Assembly (NCBI GenBank): GCA_021292105.1
Contig: CM037870.1
Location: 18,283,087-18,347,086 of the forward strand
DNA: 64,000 nt
Source: Anadara kagoshimensis
Lineage: Eukaryota > Mollusca > Bivalvia > Arcoida > Arcidae
Reading direction: 5' to 3'
Part shown: positions 25,756-35,940 of the stretch, piece after piece
How positions within the stretch are numbered: position 1 is the first letter of the stretch
How the letters are laid out: each line of letters starts with the position of its first letter
The notes under the pieces: generated by a model
What the model was told of the DNA's origin: nothing
Databases searched by the model: none
What the model saw: only the letters and a program-made list of their open reading frames with translations
Translations under genes and position numbers: made by a program

Positions 25756-26155
25756 ATGTTTGCCTTTGTGTCTTGTCATGACTATTATTGGTACACTAAT
25801 TGAAGAGTTTCTGTTAAGTATTCCCATACGGAATCAATACAAAGAAATTACAAAGATACTCACCAATATAATAATGTGCTTTAATTAATATTGCAACTTA
25901 CAGAACATCCCTTGATGATGCCATGCGTGTGCTGGTTATGCTAATATAAAAATTGGAACAGTTGTAACCTAGAATCCGATAGAATTTACTCCAGTTTTTT
26001 TTAAGAGAGAAATCAGATTACGGAAGAGTTTAAATATATTGGCAAACATGTGATAATAACTTGATCTGTCTATGTTTATCCAAGGCATTTATTCAGTGTC
26101 ATATCTATCTTAAATATAATTGTATCCGTGGATTGACAGGCGTTAGTAGTCGTAG
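25756..26155. other. no recognisable feature
   Basis: Sequence of ordinary composition between the arrays and the possible exon. Confidence 0.5.
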
Positions 26156-26332
26156 TACTACGTGAAAGAACATCAGTGGGAAAAGCTGTTACAGAGTGTA
26201 CAGACAGCAACGATTTATGAATTTGAAAAGGATTTTTTAATTTTTCAAAAAAACAGATATTCGTTAAAATCATCAGAAAAATGTTTCAAAAAAGGATTGT
26301 CGGAACAGAAGAATGGCGATGTTTGCAATGGT
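26156..26332 (+). other. possible internal exon, unrecognised
   Basis: Open frame after a stop at 26153, with no in-frame ATG, so it could only be an internal exon. It ends at a good splice donor (GGTG|GTAAGCA). About 349 bases later a pyrimidine-rich acceptor TTTTGTTTGCAG occurs. Joined there the frame stays open for a few codons to a TAG, and AATAAA motifs follow at about 26813 and 26843. The peptide is rich in Lys, Phe and Gln and matches no family I know. The upstream acceptor is weak. Chance is a real alternative. Confidence 0.2.
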
Positions 26333-27146
26333 GGTAAGCATATACAAATACTGTTTGATTAATGTATTGAATTTTTAAATTATCATATTAAATTTTTTAT
26401 CAGATTTTTTGTGTGAGCATGCGATTGTGTTTAGGTTCTGATATCGTGCCATTGTGGGCGGCATGATTGAGTGACATAGGAGTAAGGTGCTCGAAAATAT
26501 CATTTTTTACTATAAATGTTAGCCCACCATTAAATATATCGCTATATAATTATCTGAATACGGTCAAACACTCATAGTATATGACTTCGTAATGACTATA
26601 TCATTAATATGACTCTCGGTTTTATTTTGACAGAAACGCGGCGTTAAGTAATTAATGTTTATGAAATGTTTTGTTTGCAGAACCGTGCTTTGGTATGAGG
26701 ACAATTCTGTAGCATGTATCTTGTTGTTCCAAGAGCATGGTGGGAGGTGTTTCTGTAAACAAATGAATCAAACCATAAATTGCATATGTATGATGTCATA
26801 ATAACGTCACAATAAAATGGCTGAAATTATAATTATTTTTCTTAATAAAGCCTTTTCAGCAATGTTATGTTCTTGTTACAAAACTAAACAAAATAAATAA
26901 AATAACTTTGGGGGCGTTTAAGGCACGTTACAGCTTCGTAATGTGTAATGTATTTTCGCATTTTTTTAGCTTTTAGTGTTTTAAGGAAGTATGTGATCGG
27001 TTGTACATAATTGTATTTAGGAAAAGACAATGTAAATAACATATGGTAGTCGGTTGATGTTGAAATTTAATACTTTTATTTTTTTTAAATTCCATGGTAT
27101 TTTGTTTTTAAATTTTAAAAATTGAAGGATATATATAAAACATCAG

Positions 27147-27560
27147 TTAAATACATTTACTTTCCCGGTTATAAATTTGACGGAGTATTTTTTTTATCCG
27201 ACATCGATTTTTTTCTTTCCTTGCTATATACTCCATAAATAAATATGACATATAGCAAGATAAAGCTAGATTAATCCTTACGTTTAAGTAAAACTGACAT
27301 GACAATGTTTTCATTTTCCCATGAAAGAGCGTGACAATGACTTCCTGACATAAGCAGCTTTGCTGAAATTTTTCACATTCGGTAATCGTTGCGTATCTTT
27401 TACTGTGGTAAAAAATACAAAGACTGAGTGCTATTTTCAATGTAATTTCGACATTTTCTGTAAAATTTTCAACCCATTTACATTTTGGTTTCCCCATATA
27501 ATATACTTTTTGTTTAGTTTTCAACCATAGATATATTGCCATTGCAACATAAAACACCAC
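27147..27560 (-). CDS. hypothetical 137-residue frame, longest in window
   Basis: The frame begins with an ATG and runs 137 codons to a stop. The product is basic and Cys-rich (about ten Cys), with alternating hydrophobic stretches and a Lys/Arg-rich C-terminus. I recognise no domain. At this AT content an open frame of this length is uncommon but could arise by chance in 64 kb. A TTTATT (AATAAA on this strand) lies about 70 bp downstream of the stop. No paralogous copy or exon partner is visible. It is offered as a candidate only. Confidence 0.2.
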   Translation of the reverse strand: MVFYVAMAIYLWLKTKQKVYYMGKPKCKWVENFTENVEITLKIALSLCIFYHSKRYATITECEKFQQSCLCQEVIVTLFHGKMKTLSCQFYLNVRINLALSCYMSYLFMEYIARKEKNRCRIKKILRQIYNRESKCI

Positions 27561-27983
27561 ATTTATAATACAAATATGTTAAAAACTGGTCAATATTTTC
27601 GGGTTCTTTTAAAATTTCCAAGATCTTGACACTTGTATTCTTGAAAAGAAACTTGGTTATTGCAAGTTCTTATCAATCAAAAATACTACAAAAGGATTCG
27701 AAATTTGCATGTTTGGCGTATCTGCCAATTAAATGAGGAGGGGGTGGGGGTTAAAGAGAAGGCATGGTTGGTGAAAAGTATTATAGTTTGTACGAAAACC
27801 TCATTATGAAGTTAAAGCGAACTTCAAAGTACGCCAAGTGAAGGACCAGTTTTCCAATTAATTTTGAGCATCTCCAGATGACAGACAAACAAAGAGTACA
27901 GCTTATAACGTTTGCATACAATCAAATGCTTATTGACTCGCATAACACCAACCATTAATAGGAGTCTGACCCGACCTTGATTA
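27561..27983. other. no recognisable feature
   Basis: Contains a G-rich stretch near 27740 and otherwise ordinary sequence. Confidence 0.5.
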
Positions 27984-28381
27984 CAGTACAGTCTTGTCCA
28001 AAGTTTAACAATTAGCTAAAAAAAATAAATGCCGAATGGTCAGCTTATCTGGACCTTTTGATAGCTTTATCTCGATAGCTTCTCTGTAGTTACCATCTAT
28101 GTACAGCCCAACCTGCCTTAAAAGCCACCTCTATATAAGGGCCACCTGCTTATAAAGGCCAGCAGAATTGTATCCCAATTGTTCTTATTTCATATCATTT
28201 GAACCTGTATATAAAGGGCACTTTCCCATAAAAGCCACTTTACTGGTTCCCTTGGGTGGCATTGATAGACAAATTTGACCGTTTTGGCTTTTGGCCACAG
28301 CTATTCACATATTGACCATTCGGAAAACTAGCTTCGACTCATATTTGTTAGCTAGGTAAAACTTTCGACAGGTCTGCGCTG
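27984..28381. mobile_element. TA-flanked MITE, CAGTACAG family, with insert
   Basis: Left end CAGTACAGTCTTGTCCAAAG followed by TTTAACAATTAGCTAA. The right end carries the inverse (TTAGCTAGGTAAAACTTTCG, ACAGGTCTGCGCTG). Both ends are flanked by TA, as in Tc1/mariner-type insertions. At 398 bp it is about twice the usual 180-230 bp of this family because of the unrelated block at 28100-28280. It has no transposase, so it is non-autonomous. Confidence 0.8.
28100..28280. repeat. short-period repeat inside MITE
   Basis: Loose ~20-25-bp units: AAAAGCCACCTCTATATAAG, GGCCACCTGCTTATAAAGGC, and later TATATAAAGGGCACTTTCCC and ATAAAAGCCACTTTA. From memory, similar ACCACCT...ATAAA minisatellite-like blocks are common in bivalve DNA. 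It explains the excess length of the enclosing MITE. Confidence 0.6.
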
Positions 28382-28849
28382 TATATGGCCGTGATTTTAT
28401 TGCAACATCTGTTACTTGTGTCAGTAACGAGTTCCTCTCTACGGTCATAACAAAATGTGTAGTACAAGAATAACGGAGGTCAACGCCCAAGTAATGACTT
28501 ATACCTAGGGTTCCCGTTCTGGAATCGTAGAGTATTCTGGGTTGTTTAGAGCAACCAACTTGCATCTGGCAATCAAACTGCAGAACTTTCTTACACTTAC
28601 CTATCCCGAATTCTATGATTCCTAAGCGCTCTATTTAGACCACTTGTTGCAAAACTTCACTTTATAACTTGAATTTATTTAATTGCAAACAGTTTGAAAG
28701 CTCACTCAAATATTTTTAAAAAAAAACTTACCCCATAAACGATATTGAAATAATGACAAAAAATTTCTGACAACACGTAAATGAATGTTATTGACATTAT
28801 TTTGACATTATTTACATAGTTCTATTGGAATATGTGACCTTAACCTTCT
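28382..28849. other. mixed-composition sequence, no feature
   Basis: 28390-28600 is less AT-rich than its surroundings and carries an 86-codon minus-strand frame (28305-28565). The frame runs into the MITE end and has no recognisable domain, so I do not call it a gene. Confidence 0.4.
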
Positions 28850-29780
28850 AGAACTGAATTATACCCCCCGCAAAGATTTTGTCATTAGGTCATGATAGCT
28901 GCCACGTGCTTTTGACAATATCTTCACATCATCGTGCCATTAAGGTAGGGAAAATGAGTCTTGCGATGCATGTCACATGTGTGTATACGTGTTCTAGAAA
29001 TCGCCGTTTGTAACTCAATTGAACTGAGCATAAGTTTTTAAGTCTTGTGATATCTGTCACGTGTGTATACGTGTTCTAGAAATCGCCGTTTGTAACTCAA
29101 TTGAACTGAATCATATCCCACGCATAGGTTTTGCCATTAGGTCAACATAACTGCCACGTGTTTTTGACATTATCTTGACATCGTGCCATCAAGGTGGGGA
29201 AATAATTTAAGTTTTGTGATGTCTGTCAGGTTTCTATACGTGTTCTAGAAATCACCGTTTGTAACTCAATTGAACTGAATTATATCCCCCAAATAGGTTT
29301 TGCTATTAGGCCATGATAGCTGCCATGTGTTTTTGACAATATCTTCACATCATCGTGCCATTAAGGTAGGGGAAATAATTTAAGTCTTGTAATGTCTGTC
29401 ACGTGTGCATACGTGTTCTAGAAATCACCGTTTGTAACTCAATTGAACTGAATTATATCCCCAACATAGGTTTTGCCATTAGGTCATGATAGCTGCCATG
29501 TGTTTTTGACAATATCTTCACATCGTCGTGCCATTAAGGTAAGGAAAATAATTTAAGTCTTGCGATGTCTGTCACGTGTGCATACATGTTCTAGAAATCA
29601 CCGTTTGTAACTCAATTGAACTGAATGGTTTTGTCATTAGGTCATGATAACTGCCACATGTTTTTGACAATATCTTCACATCGTCGTGCAATTAGGGTAG
29701 GGAAAATAATTTAAGTCTTGCGATGTCTGTCACGTGTGCATACGTGTTCTAGAAATCACGGTTTGTAACACAATTCATTC
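28850..29780. repeat. satellite array, ~171-bp period
   Basis: TACGTGTTCTAGAAATC.CCG recurs at about 28986, 29071, 29240, 29412, 29585 and 29743. The unit also contains TTTGTAACTCAATTGAACTG, TAGGTTTTGCCATTAGGTCA, GCCACGTGTTTTTGACA, TATCTTCACATC and AATTTAAGTCTTG.GATGTC. The second interval is only 85 bp, from a partial unit; the rest are 157-174 bp. CACGTG or one-mismatch forms occur twice per unit. Units are 85-95% alike by eye. Confidence 0.92.
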
Positions 29781-30269
29781 CCGGAAACCCAATAAAAAAA
29801 TATACACATATACTACATATCGAGGTCTATTTCATTAATTTTAACAATAGACGTGCATAAAAATCCAGAAATGAATTCCCTTTATCATAAAATCTTAAAT
29901 AGGACAAACATAAAATCTTAAACAGTACAAAAAGATCAATTAGAGGACTAAATACGACCGCCTCGTTAATCTCTATCTTGGGATTAATGCACAATGAGAT
30001 CTCATATGTTAATATTCAAATTTAATTGTACATTGGAATGATCCTATTAAGCATGAAAGTCGTTTTATCCGGGGAGTCGCGTTATTGGGTAAACACGTTT
30101 CAAGCTTTAAAGCAAACTTTATGTTCGATCAACACGTTACTTCAATGATTTAATTGCGTAATTCATATCGAAAAATGAAAGAAAAATATAATTATTTTTA
30201 GTATTTAATTACCATTATTATACTTTAATAAACTTCTGATAAGCAAAGTTCAATTTGGTATCTAAGAAG
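29781..30269. other. no recognisable feature
   Basis: Contains a short local duplication, CATAAAATCTTAAA.AG.ACA (29886-29930), and otherwise ordinary sequence. Confidence 0.5.
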
Positions 30270-30540
30270 CACATAATCCGTCCGTCCCACCCAAAAACTT
30301 CTACATTTATGGATGGATTTTGGTCAAACTTGGAACAAATATATACCAACATGAGACGATATGTCGCATACCAAATTTAGGTTTGTGTAGGCCAAAAGTC
30401 AAGATCATGTGTTAAACTTTTCTTAGTTTTACCCCCTGCGGGCGATGTCAGAGGCATAATCCATGTATGAACTTGACCTAGTTTTTGTCAGGAGGATAAT
30501 AAATTGGATTGGTGAGGGGGCATTGGTGTCTAAAGAGATT
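30270..30540. repeat. probable dispersed mollusc repeat
   Basis: TCCGTCCGTCCCACCC, TTTTGGTCAAACTTGGAACA, CGCATACCAAATTTAGG and AGTCAAGATCATGTG, ending GGGGGCATTGGTGTC, resemble the phrases of a repeat I remember as frequent in mollusc genomes. Only one copy is in this window, so this rests on memory and is uncertain. Confidence 0.45.
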
Positions 30541-31444
30541 TCTCTAGTTATCTATAGATTGAGTAACCATTTGCAGGATATTTTCGGTATTTTAAACTGT
30601 AATTTTCTATCATATGTACGTATTAAAGGTTGTTAGTTAACCAAGGCGATAAACCAAAAATACATGATTTTAGACGTTGTTAATCATAAATGATAATTAA
30701 GAAATGAGATCGTCGGAGTTGGAAGATACCCTGCTGATTACTCGCTCTCTTATATCTTCTAATAAACAGTATCTTAATTAGTACTACTACCGGTGGTAGT
30801 GGGGATTCGTTCCGAGGCGACGTTCTAGTGTTGCAAAGTTGGGGAGGGATTAGTGATCATTATATAAATATATATTTGTCATATGATTATTTGTTATCAT
30901 CATGTCAAATTTTAATCATAGAATTTAAAAGATGAATTTTTTTTTACAGTGATCGGAATTGATGACTTAACTCTCAAAACTGGCGTAAGCAATAAAGTTA
31001 TTTTAGTTAAAAAAAACATTTTTTTTTTTTTAATTTCAAGAAAAAATATGAAAATGTGGGGAAAACATTTTTCAAGATAAAAAACACGTTTTTTATCTGG
31101 ATAAAAACTCATCTTTACTAGAATGTTGTTTTTAACAAATTTAATTTTGTTAAAAAATTTTGTGAAGATTTTCAGTCTGTAATGATATAGCCAGTTTTAA
31201 GGATGACAGTTTAATAACCAAATTATACTTGTTCATCAAATTACACAGCCTCATTTATAAAATAAAAACCTTATGTAATCACACTATGTAATGAAGTTCA
31301 ACGGACATTTAAATTCCAGGATTGACTGCAGATTTATCTTTTTAACAAACAGAATCTTATTTGGTTTTAAATTATCTTCATTTCACACTCCCGAAATCAA
31401 TTTATTTAGTCTGGAAGATGTGGGTTGATTAAACATTGACGGAA
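30541..31444. other. no recognisable feature
   Basis: AT-rich. The run of T at about 31018-31031 and the TTTTTAACAAA/TTTTGTTAAAAA palindrome (31131-31157) are low-complexity. Confidence 0.5.
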
Positions 31445-31830
31445 ATCGCATGCATATTTCTGGGCATCTAGATTAAATTAAAGCCTTCGCACTACACAAA
31501 CTGAATAACTTAAACATTTGAAAAACAAAGAAAACTTTCGTATATTTGTCAGACGATCTCTGCATGTTTGTGGGCATCTAGATTTAATTAAAGCCTTCGC
31601 ACTATGCAAACTGAATAACTTAAACTTTTGAAAATAAATTTTCAGAAAACTTTTGTATTGGCATCTAGATTAAATAAAATCCCCGCACTACACACACTAA
31701 ATCACTTGAACGTTTGGAAAACAGTTTATATAAAGTTTTTGTATTTTTTCAGACGATTTCTGCATGTTTGTGAGCATCTAAATTAAATCCGATCTTCTCG
31801 CTACACATGCTGAATAATTCAAGGTTTTCG
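31445..31830. repeat. four-copy tandem repeat, ~100-bp unit
   Basis: GGGCATCTAGATTAAATTAA starts units at about 31462, 31574, 31658 and 31770. Each is followed by GCCTTCGCACTACACAAACT, GAATAACTTAAAC.TTTGAA and a TTTCTGCATGTTTGTG linker. The third unit lacks the linker and the fourth is the most diverged. Confidence 0.88.
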
Positions 31831-31867
31831 AAAATAGTTACTATCAGAAAAAAAATCATATCGGTAC

Positions 31868-31968
31868 ATGTCAAAATCACAATTTTAATGCAAAGTAAAA
31901 ACTTTGAAAACTGGCAAATTAAGTGAGACCGGGTGTTCCAGAAGGGTAATCAGATCCTTTTTAGTTTT
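31868..31968 (-). repeat. CCGGAG-core dispersed repeat
   Basis: Plus strand ATGCAAAGTAAAAACTTTGA, AAACTGGCAAATTAAGTGAG, ACCGGGTGTTCCAGAAGGGT and CCTTTTTAGTT. The middle (hormone-element-like CACGTG part) is deleted. It is inverted relative to 32722-32880. Confidence 0.7.
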
Positions 31969-32086
31969 TGATATTGATACAAAGCTATTAGAAAAATTTT
32001 GTACAATCAACAAAGAATATTCACTGTTCTTGCAAAATGCATATAACATATATACAGTCATTTATTCCTGTATTAAGGCAGACAGT

Positions 32087-32107
32087 TTGTTGTTGTTGTT
32101 GTTGTTG
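32087..32107. repeat. (TTG)n microsatellite
   Basis: Seven GTT/TTG trinucleotide repeats followed by GCGCC. Confidence 0.95.
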
Positions 32108-32721
32108 GCGCCAAATTTTCCACAGAAATTGCAAAGCAACAATTTTTCCCTATTGAATTCACAGATACTAAAGAGTACGTTTTAGGTCAGGCATAATGAC
32201 TTAATGTATATAACATTGTGTAATCACTTATAAGAAGCAATTTTTGTCGTCTTAAAAAGCATTTTAATATTTCAAGGTTTCTCCATTAAGGAAAATACAA
32301 AATGATATTTAAGCTTATATTAAGCTTTTAAAATGCCATTAACAATTTTCTGGATCGATGTAACACTTTCATGCGAGATTTGACATTCATTACTTTTGAT
32401 TTACTAACAGAAAAACACGATACATTTTAAAACGTTATTGTATTAAGTCAGTGGAAGATTCTGTTTAAAAACCCATTATAAAGGGATAAGGCGTTATGTG
32501 TAATATAATTTGCCAAAATAATTACAAGTACATATTGAAATATTTGGCATTAAAGGCATTTGATCAGATTAAGGCTTGGCTTACGAAGGCTTTCAGCAGC
32601 ACGATATTGTTGATAAGTAGTATGTCTCTGTATCCAAAATTTTCCTACACATATTTGGCTTGGCGTCCCAAAGTTCCCTGTTCATTTCATTCTGCGAGTT
32701 TGATTTTACATTGACTGGTGT
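32108..32721. other. no recognisable feature
   Basis: Two short plus-strand frames (31904-32185 and 32496-32714) cross repeat boundaries or lack motifs. Nothing else is seen. Confidence 0.5.
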
Positions 32722-32880
32722 TGCTAGCTAGACAGAAAGTCTTTACTCTTCAAGAGCATCCAGTCTCACTTCCTTGATTTAAGTATTTAACCTAATTTGT
32801 TTGCTTTCACTGTTTTTACTTTGTTTTCAAGTTGTGATTTAATAATGGACTGGTTTGTTTGTCTTTGTTTAAAAACTTTC
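32722..32880 (+). repeat. CCGGAG-core dispersed repeat (core mutated)
   Basis: GTTGCTAGCTAGACAGAAAG, CTTCAAGAGCATCCAG (mutated core), TCTCACTTCCTTGA, TATTTAACCTAATTTG, TTTTTACTTTGTTTTCAAG, TTGTGATTTAATAATGGACT and GGTTTGTTTG. It is nearly full length and lies in tandem with the copy that follows. Confidence 0.75.
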
Positions 32881-32944
32881 CAATTTGTTTAAAAAAAATC
32901 CTTTACCAACGGGTACAAATGTTGCACGTAGCGTATGGTTATGT

Positions 32945-33090
32945 TTCTTTAGCCTATCACAAATCACAAAAAATGAAGCACATGGCTTCAAATTCCTGAT
33001 GGAAGTTCTCGTGCTAAACTAAAATAGTCAGTTTTTACTTTCCATTGATATTGTGATTCTGACATAGATCTGTATGTTTGTGATTAATTT
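32945..33090 (+). repeat. CCGGAG-core dispersed repeat (core lost)
   Basis: AGCACATGGCTTCAAATTCC, TGATGGAAGTTCTCGTG, ATAGTCAGTTTTTACTTTCC and TTGTGATTCTGACATAGATC followed by TGTATGTTTGTG. The CTTCCGG core itself has decayed. Confidence 0.65.
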
Positions 33091-33448
33091 AACTTGATAA
33101 AAAACAAAAAGAAAACAAACAAAAAACTAACAAAAATAAAACTACATAAGTAGGGTTATGCGGATCAAGATTCTCAAAAATCCGCAATGCAAATCTTTAT
33201 ATTAAACACCAGTGATCATTTGATTAGCGTGTTCTAACTGACATAACAGTTACTGTTGCTTTCCGATCTATGGATTGTTAACTTTGCATACAGAGAAAAT
33301 AAAGAGATCTTTATATAACGTGCTTTGAATAATGACATCAATAAGATGTTATTGTATTCTTACACAACGTCGTATATTGTATTACAGTGATTTCCGATTG
33401 TTGTGAATACAAAAGCCGTTGTGTTAGATCGTAATGTCAATGCAAACA

Positions 33449-33923
33449 CTATACAGGTCTGTCAAAAAATTAGCATTAAGCTAGGGAAAAAGGTTCGAAG
33501 AACAACTGCCAAGATATGGGGTTAGCGATCCAAAGGTGAAGAGAGTTGATTGAGTAATTGTGTTTAACGTCCCAGTCAAGAATATTTCACTTATATCGAG
33601 ACGTCGCCAGCTATAGGCAAAGGTGCAGAAATTTTACCTGTGCGTTGTGCTGATGGCATTATACAGCATGGTTCTTTATCATGTAACGCCCAAAGTTTCC
33701 ATCCGAAAGAACCGTGACTTTTATTTTGTGATGCTTGGCGAACAGTCACTACTTTCAAGTCTTGGGTCAGACCCGGTCAGGGTTCGAACCCGCGACCTTC
33801 AACTTACGGATGGAGCACTCTACCAACTGAGCTACCGCAGTGGTTGAAGGAGTGACCGAGATGTGCTGTCACTTCGGCACTATTTCTTTAGGTTAGTGTT
33901 TAACTTCCGACAGGGCTGTACTG
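33449..33923. mobile_element. TA-flanked MITE, CAGTACAG family, split by SINE
   Basis: Left terminus TACAGGTCTGTCAAAAAATT and AGCATTAAGCTAGGG. Right terminus TTAGGTTAGTGTTTAACTTC, CGACAGGGCTGTACTG, then TA. Interior family words (GATATGGGG, GACCGAGATGTGCTGTCACT, TCGGCACTATTTCTTTAG) flank an inserted SINE, so without the SINE the element would be about 180 bp, as in its relatives. Confidence 0.8.
33552..33845 (-). mobile_element. tRNA-derived SINE, complete
   Basis: On the minus strand from 33845 the head reads CACTGCGGTAGCTCAGTTGG, TAGAGTGC (A box), then GGTCGCGGGTTCGAACCC (B box), the internal RNA polymerase III promoter. A ~230-bp body follows, ending GACGTCTCGATATAAGTGAA, ATATTCTTGACTGGGACGTT and AAACAC. 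The acceptor stem does not pair, so it is not a tRNA gene. The conserved body block is shared with 4072-4245 and may belong to one of the conserved-core SINE superfamilies of metazoans; which one I cannot tell. The plus-strand 74-codon frame across it is spurious. Confidence 0.88.
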
Positions 33924-34446
33924 TAGACGAATCATGCAACGTAAAAAGTTTCTATGGTAGTAATCAGATTTTTTTCTTGTAAAAACCTTAGTAATATAGA
34001 ATCGTGCTGTCAGAATTATTGCTCATTCTTTGCAGTATCGTTCGACATAAATGTATATCGGAGGGACGAACGTTATATTTTGTTACATATTGAACTGTAA
34101 CCGCATTGTATTCCTGGTAAAGAATTTCAAGTAAACGAAAAACATAGATATAAATCACTAGTACAGCTTTTCAGTTGGAATTTTAGGTTGGATATTCCAG
34201 TGAAACAAAATTGCTAGGGCATTCATTCCTTAAAAAAGAAATCACTGGGTGACTGATGTTTTTTGGGAAATAATTTCCTGGTGGAAATAATTCATTGTTA
34301 CATAACTGACATAGCGCGTACGATCGCCTTTAAACATCTTTAGACCTTTCATAAATAATATATGAGGTTAGACATTTATATATTTGGTACATTACTCAGC
34401 AGCCATTGGGTAACTACAAGAATACTTTTCTATGTGGAACATATTC
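33924..34446. other. no recognisable feature
   Basis: AT-rich sequence with no recurring block. Confidence 0.5.
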
Positions 34447-34513
34447 GTCCTTGACAACGCATAGCAACGGGGTGATTCCCAGGATAGTCCCGTTGCTATC
34501 CGTTGTCAAGGAC
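34447..34513. other. near-perfect hairpin, 25-bp arms, 17-nt loop
   Basis: Left arm 34447-34471 begins GTCCTTGACAACGC and ends ATAGCAACGGG. Right arm 34489-34513 is its reverse complement at 24 of 25 positions (one C/C mismatch at the 14th base). The 67-nt foldback has the size and shape of a microRNA precursor or a miniature foldback element. No second copy occurs in the window. A DNA cruciform or protein-binding inverted site is also possible. Confidence 0.85.
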
Positions 34514-34620
34514 TATAGGTTGATGTCAGGTAGTATAGTCCCATAAAATTAAAGTATAGTTGTAACATACATCATTTTGAATAAGATTTATTGTAAACAT
34601 AATGTTTTGTTAATTTTTTG

Positions 34621-34895
34621 GTAATATGAGAGTTTTAGTAATTGCACTCTACCTCTCCAGACAACATTATAGGAGAAGAGTTCCCTCTGGAGAGGTCAAC
34701 AATAGATCTCTTTTTAATACTATTTCCTGGTGCTGGCCAGAAATCAAGTAAATTAAGTAATATGAGATTTTCAGTAAATGCACTTTACATCTCCATACAA
34801 CACTATATGGGAACATTTCCCTAGGGCGAGGTCAATAATAGATTAATAGATCTGTTTTTAAAACATTTCCTGGTGAGTAATGCCAGAACTCAAGC
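34621..34895. repeat. two-copy tandem repeat, ~136-bp unit
   Basis: Both units start GTAATATGAGA.TTT (34621 and 34757) and contain GTAA.TGCACT.TAC.TCTCCA, ACAAC..TATA, GAGGTCAA.AATAGAT and ATTTCCTGGTG, followed by GCCAGAA.TCAAG. Confidence 0.88.
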
Positions 34896-34899
34896 ACAC

Positions 34900-35715
34900 T
34901 ATTCATTCTTACATAGCATCAACCATCACAATTACATAATACTTATCGCTAATGCCAATAATCATCAATTTCCAGTTAGCAAGAATACAGACTAATTCAT
35001 AAGCTACGATCATTGCTAAGTCACACAAGTTGAAATGTCTGAAAAGCAAATATACATAACATTAGCCATCACAATGACTTACGGTACAGACATGTCGAAA
35101 GTTTAACACTAAGCTAAAGAAAAGGTATCAAAGCTCGGCTGTCGAGCGACCGAAAAGCTGCCGAGAGATATATAACAGTTTCCAAAAACTGTCGAGATAG
35201 AGCAAAGAGGGGCCGGAGATGCAGCCCTAACTTGTTTTCTTGGTATTAAACTTTCAACAGGCCTGTACTGTATATTACATAACGCTTAGACAATTTTTTT
35301 GCAGTTAGCAAAACTACAGTCTGATTCAAAAGCAATGTTAAACTACTTACATTACATAATGATTACCGTTAACGACAATGACCTTTTATTGTCACACTTA
35401 TGCATAAGCAACTATCATTGCTAAGTCACACATTTGAAATGTCAGAATATCGAGTAGATTATTCATTCTTACATAACATCACAATAACTTACATTACATA
35501 ACGCTTATCGCTAAGGACACTAACCATGTATTTCCAGCTATCGAAACTGCAGACTTATTCATTAGCAACTAGCATGGCTAATTCACACAACTTGAAATGT
35601 CAGAAATTCAAGTATATTATTCATTTTTACATAACATCACAATTACATAACGCTGATCGTTAACGACACTCACCATTTATCTCCAGTTAGCAAAACTTCA
35701 GACGTATTCATTAGC
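34900..35715. repeat. tandem array, ~170-190-bp period, interrupted by MITE
   Basis: Units contain TATTCATTCTTACATA.CATC, ACATTACATAACGCTTATCG, TAACGACACTAACCAT, TTTCCAGTTAGCAAAAC, GACTTATTCATTAGCAACTA and TTGCTAAGTCACACAA.TTGA. Four units can be traced near 34900, 35290, 35460 and 35620. A 189-bp MITE sits inside (35082-35270). Confidence 0.82.
35082..35270. mobile_element. TA-flanked MITE, CAGTACAG family
   Basis: Left end CGGTACAGACATGTCGAAAG then TTTAACACTAAGCTAA. Right end TTAAACTTTCAACAGGCC then TGTACTG. TA lies on both sides. The interior has CAGTTTCCAAAAACTGTCGA (a small palindrome) and GAGGGGCCGGAGATGCAGCC. This is the most compact complete copy and interrupts the surrounding tandem array, so it inserted after the array formed. 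Confidence 0.88.
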
Positions 35716-35782
35716 AACTACAGTATTTCCGTAAATAGAGTGCACCTGGTTTTTTTTAAACTCTAATTATGCTTTGGGCAAC

Positions 35783-35940
35783 TGGGCACAGGTCCATGTT
35801 AAAGTTCCATAAAACAAAGTCAAGATGCTGAAAATTTGTAAATTTAGTTACACGCGTGAATATACATCGCGAGACCGGGTGTTCAGGAAGAGAAAACACA
35901 TCTTGTCCAACTAGCTAATTGATACAACTCAAACTTTTCT
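35783..35940 (-). repeat. CCGGAG-core dispersed repeat
   Basis: Plus strand ACAGGTCCATGTTAAAGTTC, ATAAAACAAAGTCAAGATGC, AATTTAGTTACACGCGTGAA, GCGAGACCGGGTGTTCAGGA and CTTGTCCAACTAGCTAATTG. It is paired in inverted orientation with 36752-36905. Confidence 0.75.

Noticed and set aside
28305..28565. 86-codon minus-strand frame in less AT-rich DNA
   Set aside because: Its 3' part runs through the terminal repeat of a MITE and no domain is recognisable.
33785..33845. tRNA gene on the minus strand
   Set aside because: A and B boxes are good, but the acceptor stem does not pair and the sequence continues into a SINE body shared with 4072-4245.
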